From contig NZ_JAJFOW010000045.1 of NCBI RefSeq assembly GCF_020731285.1, positions 1 to 52,544 of the forward strand: 52,544 nucleotides of DNA, in the 5' to 3' direction. Every line of letters starts with the position of its first letter. The first letter of the stretch is position 1. This document shows positions 32,498 through 42,703 of the stretch, one piece after another. The notes beneath the pieces were generated by a model, which worked only from the letters and a program-made list of their open reading frames with translations, did not search any database and had not been told where the DNA came from. The position numbers and the translations under genes were made by a program. This DNA is from Cohnella baijiui. GTDB taxonomy: Bacteria > Bacillota > Bacilli > Paenibacillales > Paenibacillaceae.

Positions 32498-33669
<1,172 letters not shown>

Positions 33670-33673
<4 letters not shown>

Positions 33674-35352
33674 ATGGAAGCTCTCCTTGATCGTTTCTTG
33701 GGCTTGAACAACAGCTCCAGCGCGACGATGATGGCGATGACGATGCCGCCGCCGGTCAGCGTCGCCGCCGCGGCATAGCTGAACTTCAGGTTTTCGAACG
33801 CTTTGTTGATGACCACGGGCAGCGTCATGAAATTCGGCGGATACAGGACCGAAGCGATGGCGAGATCGAATACGCTCGCGCCGAAGGCGGCCAGCGCGGC
33901 CGAGAGCAGAGCGCTCTTGATCAACGGCGCGAGAACGGTGGCGACCCGCTGACGGAACGTGGCGCCCTGTACCTGGGCGGCGGAGAGCAGCTGCTGCGGC
34001 ACCTTAGCCATCGCGCCGACGACGACCCGCGTGATGACGGGGATCGCGCCCGCCACGCTGGCGAGGATCAGAATCCATGGCGTGCCGTACAGCAGCAGTC
34101 CGATCGACTGAAGCCACTTTTGGTTCCAGATGAAGATGTAGCCGATGCCGAGCACGATGCCGGGGACGGCGAGCGAGACCAGCGAGATGACGTCGATCGC
34201 TTTGCGCAGCTTGAACTGCGAGTAGGTGAGCACATAGGCGACCAGGAAGCCGACGACGAGGCCGATGACGGCCGCCACCGCGGCGATCTCGAGCGAATGC
34301 GCTAAACCGCTGGCCAGATTGCCGTCTCCCGCGAACAGGGCGCGATAATATTTCAACGTGATGCCGCCGCCGTTGCCGGTGACGGACATCAGCAGATTGG
34401 AGCCGAAAGGAATGCCGAGCACGACGGCCAGAAACGCCACGTTGCAGACGACCAGAATCGAGGCGCCTTTGACGGGCTTACGGGCATTGGCTCGGGTGGC
34501 GCGGCCGGACAGGAAGTCGAACCGGCTTTTGCGCATCGCGTACAGCTGGACGCTCATGGCGAGCGCGATGAGCAGAACGAGGTAAAAGGACAGCGCGCCG
34601 GCCATATCGAAGCGGATCGGCGACGTGTACAACGCGGTGTAAATGGAATAAGGCAGCGTCGGGAAACGGAATACGGTCGCGATGGAAGCGGGCAGTCCGA
34701 AGTCTCCGACGGTATCCATAAAGACGAGCATCGCGCCGGAGAAGAAGGCGGGCAGCAGCAGCGGCGCCTGGATCGTGCGCCACACGGTCCACGGCGAGCC
34801 TCCGGACAGCCGGGCCGCTTCGCTCAGGCGTTCGACCTTCCACTCGAGAGCCGTATAGACCGTCAAATAAGCAAGCGGAAATTTGCTGAGCGTCATGATG
34901 GCGATGAGCCCCGCCGGTGTAAAGACGAGCCGGTGCAGCCCCGTCCAGCCGAACCACTGCGCCGCGATGCCGTCGGCGGAGGCGAACATGACCCAGCCCT
35001 GCGCCAGGATAAAGGACGGCGTGATGATGAGCAGCCAAACGGTCATATCGAGCAAGCGCGCCGTCGGGAACGTCCAGCGGGCCCGCACCATGGCGAGCGC
35101 GATGCCCAGGGCGGTGCCGAGCAGCGTCGTGCCCAGTCCGAGCGTAACCGAATGCTGGAGCGAGACCCGCCAGAGCGGCCTGCGGAATACGTCGAGGAGC
35201 AGCGAAAGATCGCCGATGACCCATTGGCCGAAAAAGACGCCGGGCAGCAGCACCTGGATGACGACGGCGGTCAGCGGAAGCAGGATAAGCAGGAACAGGA
35301 CGGCCAGCACGAGCCAGCCCATCCGGTTCCTGCCCGCAAACGAGCGTAGCAT
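33670..35352 (-). CDS. ABC importer permease, two fused transmembrane domains (FbpB-like)
   Basis: A 560-residue protein with about 12 membrane helices in two halves. Each half carries an EAA loop for the ATPase: EAARLSGGSPWTVWRTIQAP near 190-210 and SAAQVQGATFRQRVATVLAP near 455-475. Such fused permeases are typical of ferric-iron (FbpB/AfuB), thiamine and 2-aminoethylphosphonate importers. It lies three bases after the binding-protein gene. The strand, spacing and overlaps indicate one operon. Confidence 0.9.
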
Positions 35353-35355
35353 CGC

Positions 35356-36483
35356 TTACTTCACCGCTTGGTCGGCGAACCATTGCTTGATTTCGCCCTC
35401 ATGCTCACCGGCCCAGTCGGCTTCCGCGACAACAAGCTTCGCGTCCGGAGAACGGTCCTGCTTCGCGGCGACGTCCTTGGCGGACGGCTGGAAGTAACTC
35501 TCCTCGCCGTTTTCGATCAGTGACTGCTGCGTCTTCGAATCCAGCAGGAATTCAACGAACGCCTTGGCCGCGTCGGCATGCTTCGTGTTCTTTTGAATGG
35601 CGGCTACGCGGACCGAAGCGGGCGCGCCTTCAGCCGGCCAAACGATGTCGACGGGCTCGCCCGCGTTTTTCAGGGCGTAGGCGTTGCTCTCCTGAAGCGC
35701 GGCAGCCTTGATCTCGCCGCCGGTCAGCGCTTTGGCGACGTTCGGATTTTTGGGGTAGACGCGCAGGCCGTTTTTGATCAAGCTTTCGAAGTACGCCTTG
35801 CCGCCGTCCATCCCTTGAGATTGGAAGAACCAGGCCACGAACGGATACGCGGGCGCGGCCACGGCCGGGTCGGCCATGCCGACGGTGCCCTTGAACTTGG
35901 CGTCTGCCAGATCGGCCCACGTCTTCGGCGCGGTATCCGCGTTAAAGGCCTTCGTATTGTAGACGATGACGGAAGCCGCGTGGGCGCCGGTCGGGAAGTA
36001 GGAGAGATTGGCGGGCACCAGCGACTTGGCGAAGTCGGTCAGGTTGCCGAGATCGCTCGGCGTCCAGCCTTCCAGCAGCTGGCCGGATTTGCCCATCTGG
36101 TTGATCGTGGGCATGGCGTCCATCCAGACGACGTCCCAATGCGGGTTGCCCTTCTCCGCTTCGAGGCGCGAGGAGATCTCGGCGCCGTTGCCCGTGACGA
36201 GCTCGAGCTTGTACCCGGTCGCTTCTTCGAACATGGGTTTGATGATCTCGTCGAAGTCGTTCAGATAAACGACAAGGGGCTCGTCCGATTTGGACGGCGC
36301 GGGGCTGTCGCTTGGAGAGGCCGAAGGCGCGGCGCCTTCGGACGAGGTGTCGGAGGCGGAAGAGGTGGGCGAGGCGTTGCCGTCGGCTTCGCCATTGTTG
36401 CCGCAGGCTGACGTCGCAAGCGCGGTGGCCGCGACGAGAAGCGCGGCAAGCATTCTTTTGCGGTTGAGCTGGATCTGTGACAT
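35356..36483 (-). CDS. ABC importer substrate-binding lipoprotein
   Basis: A 375-residue secreted lipoprotein. The signal RKRMLAALLVAATALATSAC has the acylated Cys near residue 27. A Ser/Pro/Ala-rich linker follows, then the binding protein of the ferric/AEP class: EPLVVYLNDFDEIIKPMFEE, DVVWMDAMPTINQM, FKGTVGMADPAVAAPAYPFV and ALQESNAYALKNAGEPVDIVWP. First gene of the operon. The Tyr pair used for iron by FbpA proteins could not be identified with certainty, so the ligand remains open. GGAGGG precedes ATG 36483. Confidence 0.88.
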   Translation of the reverse strand: MSQIQLNRKRMLAALLVAATALATSACGNNGEADGNASPTSSASDTSSEGAAPSASPSDSPAPSKSDEPLVVYLNDFDEIIKPMFEEATGYKLELVTGNGAEISSRLEAEKGNPHWDVVWMDAMPTINQMGKSGQLLEGWTPSDLGNLTDFAKSLVPANLSYFPTGAHAASVIVYNTKAFNADTAPKTWADLADAKFKGTVGMADPAVAAPAYPFVAWFFQSQGMDGGKAYFESLIKNGLRVYPKNPNVAKALTGGEIKAAALQESNAYALKNAGEPVDIVWPAEGAPASVRVAAIQKNTKHADAAKAFVEFLLDSKTQQSLIENGEESYFQPSAKDVAAKQDRSPDAKLVVAEADWAGEHEGEIKQWFADQAVK

Positions 36484-36577
36484 GTTGGTTGAACCCTCCC
36501 ATGGACTTCTTTTGTACTTCACCAGCATAAGAGAGGACTGTCAGGATCGGGTTAAACTTCGTGCGCCTTTGTGTTAA

Positions 36578-36615
36578 ATAACATCTATGCCTATTGATAT
36601 AATCATAGATGTTAT
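36578..36615. promoter_or_regulatory. Perfect 12-bp inverted repeat: candidate LysR-regulator operator
   Basis: ATAACATCTATG (36578-36589) and CATAGATGTTAT (36604-36615) are exact reverse complements with 14 bases between. TATAAT (36598-36603) lies in the spacer. The element sits in the 158-base gap between the divergent lysR gene and the ABC operon, as expected for a LysR-type control site. Confidence 0.75.
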
Positions 36616-36641
36616 CTATATTAGGCGTGGAGGGATGGCCG

Positions 36642-37535
36642 ATGAACATTCAGCAGCTGCGCGTATTCGCGAACGCCGCCCGTTACGGGACTTTGACGGA
36701 AGCGGCATCGGAGATGCGGCTCAAGCAGCCGACGGTTAGCTTTCATCTCAAAAAGCTGGAGGAGACGCTCGGCGTCGAGCTGTTTCGCAAGCATACGCGG
36801 CAGATGCAGCTGACCGACGCGGGACAGACGCTGCTCCCTTATGCCAGACGGGTATGCGCCCTGCTGGACGAGGCCGATCGATTGATGACCGAGCATCGGG
36901 AGCAGGGGAGGGGACCGCTCAAGATCGGAGCGAGCTATACGCCCGCGACCTATTTCATGCCGCCTTATCTGGCGGAATTCCAGTCGAATTACCCGCAGGT
37001 TATCCCGACTCTCACGGTCAAGCAGGCCGGCGCGATCCTGGGGTTGCTGAGGGATTACGAAGTCGACGTGGCGGTCGTTTCGCTGCTGGACCCGACGGCC
37101 GAGGGGCTCCATGTCGTTCCGCTCGTACAGGACGATCTGATGCTCGTGCTGCCGATCGGCCATCCGCTGGCGCGGCTCGATCGGCTCGCGGTCGAGGACT
37201 TGCTGGATGCGCCTTTTCTCGTTCACGAGCAGGGATCGACTTCGCGGGAGCTGTCCGAGCGATGGGCGAGCGAGAACGGTTTGAAATGGCAGATCCGGAT
37301 GGAGCTCGGCGCGATCGAGACGATCAAAGAGTCGGTGAAGCACGGCATCGGGATCGGCATACTGCCTTGGCGGAGCGTAGAGAAGGAAGTCGCAGAGGGA
37401 GAGCTGGCGGCCAGAGAATTGCCCGGCAAGGTGAGAAGCCGCTTCGTCTGCCTCGCTTATCGCAAGGAGGACACGCTGTCCTACCATGTGCGGACGTTCA
37501 TCCAGTTCGTACGGGAGCGGTGCACGGACGGGTGA
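36642..37535 (+). CDS. LysR family transcriptional regulator
   Basis: A 297-residue LTTR. The N-terminal winged helix-turn-helix is MNIQQLRVFANAARYGTLTEAASEMRLKQPTVSFHLKKLEETLGVELF (1-48), followed by a linker helix. The two-lobed effector domain starts at about 90 (PLKIGASYTPATYFMPPYLAEF). It probably controls the divergent ABC importer; the perfect inverted repeat between them supports this. GGAGGG precedes ATG 36642. The effector is unknown and may be the imported compound. Confidence 0.93.
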   Translation: MNIQQLRVFANAARYGTLTEAASEMRLKQPTVSFHLKKLEETLGVELFRKHTRQMQLTDAGQTLLPYARRVCALLDEADRLMTEHREQGRGPLKIGASYTPATYFMPPYLAEFQSNYPQVIPTLTVKQAGAILGLLRDYEVDVAVVSLLDPTAEGLHVVPLVQDDLMLVLPIGHPLARLDRLAVEDLLDAPFLVHEQGSTSRELSERWASENGLKWQIRMELGAIETIKESVKHGIGIGILPWRSVEKEVAEGELAARELPGKVRSRFVCLAYRKEDTLSYHVRTFIQFVRERCTDG

Positions 37536-37755
37536 TCCAAGCCGTTTTAGCGCGAAATTTGGCAGATCTTCTTTCCATTAGCTGTCGCATCCAGTCGTCA
37601 GATTAGAACTTCCTCACTTAGCGCCCGAGAGGCAGGAGAACGGCAAAGAAGCGGGAACTTTTAATAACGTATGGCTTGGTAATCGAATGTGAGGCTAGGT
37701 AGTACCAGCTGCGACCGCAACCCACCCTACCCCATACAAAAAGGAGGATAACCGG

Positions 37756-38955
37756 ATGAAATACCACTTTTTTGTAGGCAACGACAATGGGAACAGTGAA
37801 CACGATCTGATCATCGACGGCAGGCTCGTCCAGCAGCCGAACGTGAATTGCACAGTAGATACGCTCCCGTGGAGCGAAGAGCAGGCGCCGGAAAGCTTCA
37901 TCAAAAATCTGCAGGAGCAGCTCGTCGTCACCGTCGACTCTCCCGCGGCGCGACCCGGGATGTACTATATCGGCAAGTTCGCGCTGGAGAGCGGCGAGAT
38001 TCTGGACAACCTGCAGATCGGCATCGATCTGAAGTCCGACATGGATTTGCCGATCGTCAATACGCTGGCGCAGATCGCCGCCGTGGCGGTCCAAAAGGCG
38101 TATGAAGAGGAGAAGAAGCTCCCGGACGTCGTGGAGGTCGACGCCGACATGGCCGCCGCGCTGCCGGTGACGCAGCATACCGACGAGAACGCGGCCAAGT
38201 TCGAGAAGCGGTACATGAACGGCACCCATCACGTGACCGTCCATCTCGGCATTCACCGCGTCTCGGTCAAGATCGCCTTCGTCTATACGAAGGTCGTCCC
38301 CGAGGCGACATCGGTCATCTTCACCCTGCAGAAGGATACGGAGGGCAGCTGGCGGTCCGGCGACATCTTCAAGGATTTCGCCGAAGCGTACGAGCTAGAT
38401 GCCAAAAAGTTCAACGGCAGCTACTTTAAAGACAAGCGCATCCTGCATGTCGACATTGGCGACGGCTCCACCGAGTACCCGATTACCGAGGGTAACAAGT
38501 TCCTCCGCCAGTTCGTGCACGGCAGCCATCACGGCGTCGGCTACGCGCTCGAGGAAGCCCTGCCCGACTTCAACAAGCTGATCAAGCTGCCGGATAGCCC
38601 GCGCCAGTTCTTCAGCGACGTGATCAAGAATGCGAAGCACAAATACCATGCTCGCGCCATCAAGACGCTGAAGCGCCCGCTCGAGACGCAGGGGCGGCAG
38701 ATCATGCAGCACGTCCAGCGCCAGCTGACTCGCGCCCGCAATGAGATCGACGTCATCTGCGTCTACGGCGGCGGCAGCATCCTCATGCGCTCCTTCCTCT
38801 ATCCGCAGCTGAAGACGATCTGCGAGGAGCGCGAGATGAAGCTGCTCTACATACCAGCGGAGTACGCCGTCCAGTTGAACGCGATGGGCCTAGACGCCTT
38901 CGCCCGCGGCAAGATCTACGAAGCGCTGAAAAGCAAAACCGTTCAGCCGGCCTGA
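37756..38955 (+). CDS. Actin-like ParM/Alp family protein, chromosomal
   Basis: A 399-residue actin-fold protein. Phosphate-1 motif FVGNDNGNSEHD (about 6-17), phosphate-2 HVDIGDGSTEYPI (about 232-244) and adenosine motif VICVYGGGSILMRSFLYPQL (about 333-352) are all present. Relatives such as ParM and Alp7A form filaments that move plasmids. Here it is chromosomal, about 19 kb from the parS/Soj/Spo0J block. AAAGGAGGAT lies before the ATG. It is followed by a small RHH-like gene, as in ParM-ParR cassettes. It could also be a domesticated remnant of an integrated plasmid; no plasmid replication gene is nearby. Confidence 0.82.
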   Translation: MKYHFFVGNDNGNSEHDLIIDGRLVQQPNVNCTVDTLPWSEEQAPESFIKNLQEQLVVTVDSPAARPGMYYIGKFALESGEILDNLQIGIDLKSDMDLPIVNTLAQIAAVAVQKAYEEEKKLPDVVEVDADMAAALPVTQHTDENAAKFEKRYMNGTHHVTVHLGIHRVSVKIAFVYTKVVPEATSVIFTLQKDTEGSWRSGDIFKDFAEAYELDAKKFNGSYFKDKRILHVDIGDGSTEYPITEGNKFLRQFVHGSHHGVGYALEEALPDFNKLIKLPDSPRQFFSDVIKNAKHKYHARAIKTLKRPLETQGRQIMQHVQRQLTRARNEIDVICVYGGGSILMRSFLYPQLKTICEEREMKLLYIPAEYAVQLNAMGLDAFARGKIYEALKSKTVQPA

Positions 38956-38972
38956 TCCGGTCCGCGCGACCG

Positions 38973-39034
38973 CCGATTAAAAACGCGCCGCCTTCTTCCT
39001 TTTCCGCGAAGACGGCGCCGCCGTTTTTACTTGA
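38973..39034 (+). repeat. Dispersed palindromic repeat, copy C
   Basis: TAAAAACG (38978-38985) pairs with CGTTTTTA (39022-39029); the right end is GCCGTTTTTACTTGA, shared with copy D. GC-rich inner pairing (CGCCG/CGGCG). Starts 18 bases after the actin-like gene. Confidence 0.7.
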
Positions 39035-39077
39035 CGGATCAGAAAGGATAAGTTCACCTATCCTTCACTGATCCGTC
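39033..39077. repeat. Inverted repeat between repeat copies C and D
   Basis: GACGGATCAG (39033-39042) pairs with CTGATCCGTC (39068-39077) and AAGGATA (39044-39050) with TATCCTT (39059-39065), leaving a small bulge and an 8-base loop. It fills exactly the space between copies C and D. Confidence 0.75.
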
Positions 39078-39130
39078 TCCGATAAAAACGTATTGCCGTC
39101 TGGGAAGACGTCAAAGCCGTTTTTACTTGA
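39076..39130 (+). repeat. Dispersed palindromic repeat, copy D
   Basis: TAAAAACG (39083-39090) pairs with CGTTTTTA (39118-39125). The left end TCTCCGATAAAAACGT equals copy A reversed; the right end is GCCGTTTTTACTTGA. An inner GTCT/AGAC stem is visible. Confidence 0.72.
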
Positions 39131-39155
39131 ATGAAGCTTGGAAGGTGACCATGTC

Positions 39156-39668
39156 GTGAAGAAAGCCAAGCAACCGGGCGAGAATATCAGCCTGAAAACC
39201 CGCAAAACCGAGCACGCGTCCGTCATGGCGTGGATCAATGCGCAAACGAATCTGATGGACTCGCTCCGCTACCTCATCGAGAACGAGGTGCTTCAGCACG
39301 GCGTCCGCAATCTGCAGACGTGCATCCCCGCCGAGCGGGCCACGCTGGACGCCCTGGACGAATCGCCGTCTCCCGTTGGCGACGCTTCGTCCTCCGACGC
39401 CTCCACGTCGCCAGCCGCCGCTGCCTCCTCGGCATCCGATTCCTCCACCGCTTCTTCGGCGGCGGAAATCGCAGCCGGCGCTTCCGAGGCGGCTGCCGCT
39501 CAGGCGGCTCCCGCTCCATCGTCGTCTTCCGCATCGGCCTCGGAATCGGCTACCGGCCCGGCGACCGCTTCGGATTCGACAATTGCTCCCTCTTTTTCGA
39601 CGCCAAACGAGCCCGATTCGCCGTCTTCCGACGACATCGACGACGACGATATCGCCTCTTGGACCTGA
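39156..39668 (+). CDS. Putative ParR-like ribbon-helix-helix adaptor with low-complexity acidic tail
   Basis: A 170-residue protein. Residues 1-60 look like a ribbon-helix-helix DNA-binding unit: a strand ENISLKTRKTE, then helices from HASVMAWINAQTNLMDSLRYL to IENEVLQHG. From about 75 on, the chain is almost only Ser, Ala, Thr, Pro and Glu, ending in DDIDDDDIASWT. The GTG start at 39156 follows AAGGTGA. In ParMRC systems a small RHH protein binds the centromere and its C-terminus contacts the filament; the short acidic end could do that here. Function is inference from context. Confidence 0.6.
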   Translation: MKKAKQPGENISLKTRKTEHASVMAWINAQTNLMDSLRYLIENEVLQHGVRNLQTCIPAERATLDALDESPSPVGDASSSDASTSPAAAASSASDSSTASSAAEIAAGASEAAAAQAAPAPSSSSASASESATGPATASDSTIAPSFSTPNEPDSPSSDDIDDDDIASWT

Positions 39669-39684
39669 TTTCGATCAGAAGACA

Positions 39685-39730
39685 ATACCCGACCCTACCA
39701 AGGAGTTCTTGGCGAGGTCGGGTATTTCTT
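39685..39730 (+). terminator. Intrinsic terminator after the RHH-like gene
   Basis: ATACCCGACC (39685-39694) pairs with GGTCGGGTAT (39716-39725), with an inner CCAAG/CTTGG stem, followed by TTCTTT. Confidence 0.82.
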
Positions 39731-39768
39731 TGTGTTTCTATATACCACTTAGTAACACTACATATTAC

Positions 39769-41073
39769 TTAGTCTTCCGAAGTGGTGCCAGGTATCGGAG
39801 GGGCAATCCGCTCCATGCCGTTCAGATAGGGTCGCAAAGCGGGCGGAATGCGGACCGATCCGTCCGCCGCCTGATGCACTTCCAGGAGCGGAATGAGGAT
39901 GCGGGGCGTGGCCACCATCGTGTTGTTCAGCGTGTGGGCGTACGCCGTTTTGCCCTCCGGCGTCCGATAGCGGATGCGTGAACGACGCGCCTGAAAGTCG
40001 TGCAGATTCGATGCCGAATGGGTCTCTCCGTACGTGCCGCGGCTCGGCATCCACGTCTCGATGTCGTATTGCTTGTACGTCTTCTGCGACATATCGCCCG
40101 CGCAAACGGCGACGACCCGGTAGGGCAGCTCCAGCAGCCGGAGAAGCTCCTCCGCATGGGCGGTAATCTCGCTCAGCATCGCATCCGACACGGCCGGATC
40201 CGCTTCGCAAAGGACGACCTGCTCGACCTTGGCGAATTGATGGACGCGGTAGAGGCCGTGGACGTCCCGGCCGGCCGACCCGATTTCGCTGCGGAAGCAG
40301 CTCGAAGCAGCCGCCAGCCGGATCGGCCGCGCGAGATCCAGCACCTCGTTCGCGAAGTACGAGACGAGCGACACTTCCGACGTGCCGACGAGCCACTGGT
40401 CCTCTTCGTCCAGCCGGTACACCTGATCGCGGCCGAGCGGGAAGAAGCCGGTGCCCGTCAGCGCCTCGCCGCGTACGATAAGGGGAACGTCCATCAGGAC
40501 GTAATCTTTGCGGAGCAGCAGATCGACGGCAAGCTGCTGGACGGCGCGATGGAGCAGCGCCCCCGTACCCGTCAAATAATAGTGCCGGCTGCCCGACGTC
40601 TTGACGCCCCTTGCCAGGTCGAGCATGCCGTGCAGCTCGCCCAGCGCGACATGGTCGCGATAGGGAAAATCGAACGCCGGCGGCTCGCCGACCCGCCTGA
40701 GCTCGACGTTATCGGCGTCCGACTCGCCGTCCGGCGTATCGGGCGATACCGGATTCGGCACGCGGAGGAGCAGCGCCTGCAGCTCGCCTTCCGCCTCGCG
40801 AAGGGCGACTTCGGCCTCGCCCAGCTTCGCCTTCGAGGCGGCAACCTCGGCTTGCGCCTGCTCAGCCGCCTCGCGTTCGCCGCTCCGTCTCCACGCCTCG
40901 ATGCGCTTCGAAGCCTCGTTGCGCCGTCTCCGAAGCTCCTCCACCTCGGCCAGTAGATCGAGTCTCCGGTCGTCCAGCGCCAGCACCTCCTTTACCGACA
41001 GATCGATATGCTTGCGATCCGCCGCCCGCTGCACCTCCTCTACGTGCGATCTGATCCACTTCAAATCCAACAT
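39769..41073 (-). CDS. serS: Seryl-tRNA synthetase
   Basis: A 434-residue class II synthetase. The N-terminal coiled-coil arm (about 25-105, rich in Arg, Glu and Ala) grips the long variable arm of tRNA-Ser. Motif 2 is in SCFRSEIGSAGRDVHGLYRVHQF. TSEVSLVSYF and motif 3-like ARILIPLLE-type sequence (here TPRILIPLLEVHQ) are present. It is preceded by a T-box leader that senses uncharged tRNA-Ser. The window also holds tRNA-Ser(CGA). AAAAGGAGCGG precedes the ATG. Confidence 0.96.
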   Translation of the reverse strand: MLDLKWIRSHVEEVQRAADRKHIDLSVKEVLALDDRRLDLLAEVEELRRRRNEASKRIEAWRRSGEREAAEQAQAEVAASKAKLGEAEVALREAEGELQALLLRVPNPVSPDTPDGESDADNVELRRVGEPPAFDFPYRDHVALGELHGMLDLARGVKTSGSRHYYLTGTGALLHRAVQQLAVDLLLRKDYVLMDVPLIVRGEALTGTGFFPLGRDQVYRLDEEDQWLVGTSEVSLVSYFANEVLDLARPIRLAAASSCFRSEIGSAGRDVHGLYRVHQFAKVEQVVLCEADPAVSDAMLSEITAHAEELLRLLELPYRVVAVCAGDMSQKTYKQYDIETWMPSRGTYGETHSASNLHDFQARRSRIRYRTPEGKTAYAHTLNNTMVATPRILIPLLEVHQAADGSVRIPPALRPYLNGMERIAPPIPGTTSED

Positions 41074-41093
41074 GCTGCACCGCTCCTTTTCCC

Positions 41094-41316
41094 GTATTCA
41101 ATGGCGAAAAACACAAAGAGCGCCCTCATCCGTTTGGGACGAGGAGCGCTCTTGCTCGCGGTGCCACCCAACTTGACCGAACGCGCGAGCGTTCGATCCG
41201 CCTTGGTTCCGCAATAACGGGCGGTGCCGGTTGACTTGAGAGACCGGGAAGGTCCCTTTAACGAAAACGCCTCCGAGTTGGATGCTCTTCACAGGCCGTT
41301 TGTCGATATCATTTGC
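41094..41316 (-). promoter_or_regulatory. T-box riboswitch leader of serS
   Basis: The T-box sequence TTGGGTGGCACCGCGAG is read on the minus strand at 41171-41155. It can pair in the antiterminator. Next comes the terminator: GAGCGC at 41152-41147 pairs with GCGCTC at 41123-41118, followed by TTTGTGTTTTT. Stem I lies in 41316-41190. The specifier codon could not be fixed by eye. Confidence 0.9.
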
Positions 41317-41321
41317 CACTC

Positions 41322-41351
41322 AGTATAGCCGAAATGCGGCCGATTTATCAA
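41322..41351 (-). promoter_or_regulatory. Promoter of the serS T-box leader
   Basis: On the minus strand TTGATA (41351-41346), 18-nt spacer, TATACT (41327-41322). Confidence 0.6.
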
Positions 41352-41531
41352 GCGGGCATTGGCGGAAGGGCGAAGATGGATGGAGAAGGGCGAAGGAGGG
41401 CGCAAAGGCGGCGACTGGAAACGGCGGCAACATCCGGCTGCGCTTCTGTAATCTGTTTGTAACAATTCGCGCGGCTCTATCGTAATGAATACGACGGCAA
41501 AACTACGCATAAGGAAAGAGGCCATAGCATC

Positions 41532-42545
41532 ATGAATAAACATCGCAAACTTACTGTAACGCTGCTCAGCGTGCTCGTCCTGCTCCTGGCGGCGGCCGGG
41601 ATCGGTTACGCCAACCGGGGCGCCCTGGCCGCATGGGGGTACGACGCCTTCCTGTCCAAGCAAGTGGAGGCCAAGTTGGCCGACTCTTACGCGCCGATCA
41701 ACGGCGGGTCGCCGACGCCTTCGGAAACGCCGGCCGTGCAGGAGCCGTTCAGCCTTCTGCTGCTCGGCGTAGACGCCCGGTCTGCGGAGCGGGGCCGCTC
41801 GGACACGATGATCTACACGGTCGTGCGGCCGAAGGACGGCAACGTGCTCATGGTGTCGATTCCCCGAGATACGTACACCGAAATCGTGGGCAAGAACAAG
41901 CAGGACAAAATCACGCACGCCTACGCGTTCGGCGGGGCGGAGATGGCGGTCAACAGCGTGAAGGAGCTGCTGGGCGCGCCGGTCGCCCACTACGCGTCGA
42001 TCAACTTTCAGGGCTTCGTGAAGGCGGTCGACACGCTCGGGGGCATCCCGCTGCCGATCGGCAAGGACATCGTGAACAAGGGCAAGGACCACGAAAAGTT
42101 CGTCGTTAAAGCCAACAAAGACAGCTATAGCGGCCAGGAAGCGCTGAACTACGTCCGTTACCGTGAAGACGCGGGCGGCGACATGGCGCGGACCGAGCGC
42201 AATCGCGTCTTTCTAGAGTCGTTGATGCACAAAGCTTCCTCGCTTCAACAATGGAACAAGATCCCGGATCTGCTGGATATCGTCGGCGAGAACTTCCGTA
42301 CCGACTTGACGCCGTCCGAGCTGTCGGAACTCGCCAAGCAATTCCTGCAAACCGACCACCACATCCAGAGCTACACGCTCAAAGGAACGGGCAAGCGCAT
42401 GGGCGCCCAGAACCTCTGGTACTATTTGGCGGACGAGAAAGACTTGGCGGACGTACGGGCGACCATCAGCCAATGGCTGGACGCGGATACGCCCATGTCC
42501 GAGCTGATGGTGCCGGGAGCGACGGCCACAGCTCAAGGCGCCTAA
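41532..42545 (+). CDS. LytR-CpsA-Psr (LCP) family glycopolymer ligase
   Basis: A 337-residue protein. An N-terminal membrane helix (LTVTLLSVLVLLLAAAGIGYA, about 7-27), a Pro/Thr linker, then the LCP domain: LLLLGVDARSAERGRSDTMIYTVV, VLMVSIPRDTYTEI, DTLGGIPL, and the Arg-rich YVRYRED...MARTERNR. LCP enzymes attach teichoic acid or other polymers to peptidoglycan outside the membrane. The catalytic Arg and Asp residues are present. ATG 41532 follows GGAAAGAGG at a rather long spacing. Confidence 0.92.
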   Translation: MNKHRKLTVTLLSVLVLLLAAAGIGYANRGALAAWGYDAFLSKQVEAKLADSYAPINGGSPTPSETPAVQEPFSLLLLGVDARSAERGRSDTMIYTVVRPKDGNVLMVSIPRDTYTEIVGKNKQDKITHAYAFGGAEMAVNSVKELLGAPVAHYASINFQGFVKAVDTLGGIPLPIGKDIVNKGKDHEKFVVKANKDSYSGQEALNYVRYREDAGGDMARTERNRVFLESLMHKASSLQQWNKIPDLLDIVGENFRTDLTPSELSELAKQFLQTDHHIQSYTLKGTGKRMGAQNLWYYLADEKDLADVRATISQWLDADTPMSELMVPGATATAQGA

Positions 42546-42566
42546 ACGCGGCGTCCGTCCTCCGCG

Positions 42567-42607
42567 ACGCGAGGCCGTGGTGTTGCCAAGGTCTCGCGTG
42601 GTATAAT
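42567..42607 (+). promoter_or_regulatory. Extended -10 promoter with inverted repeat, before the CBS gene
   Basis: TATAAT (42602-42607) preceded by TGG. Just upstream ACGCGAGGCC (42567-42576) and GGTCTCGCGT (42590-42599) form a 10-bp inverted repeat with one G-T pair, placed where a -35 or a regulator would bind. No good -35 is seen. Confidence 0.5.
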
Positions 42608-42703
42608 GGGGATCGGCCAACGGAGCGGGCGAGTCCGTCCGACTTATCCGACTTCACCGGAAGCCGAGGAGATGCTGCAATCGTGCTGGAGGAGAGGAAA
42701 AAG

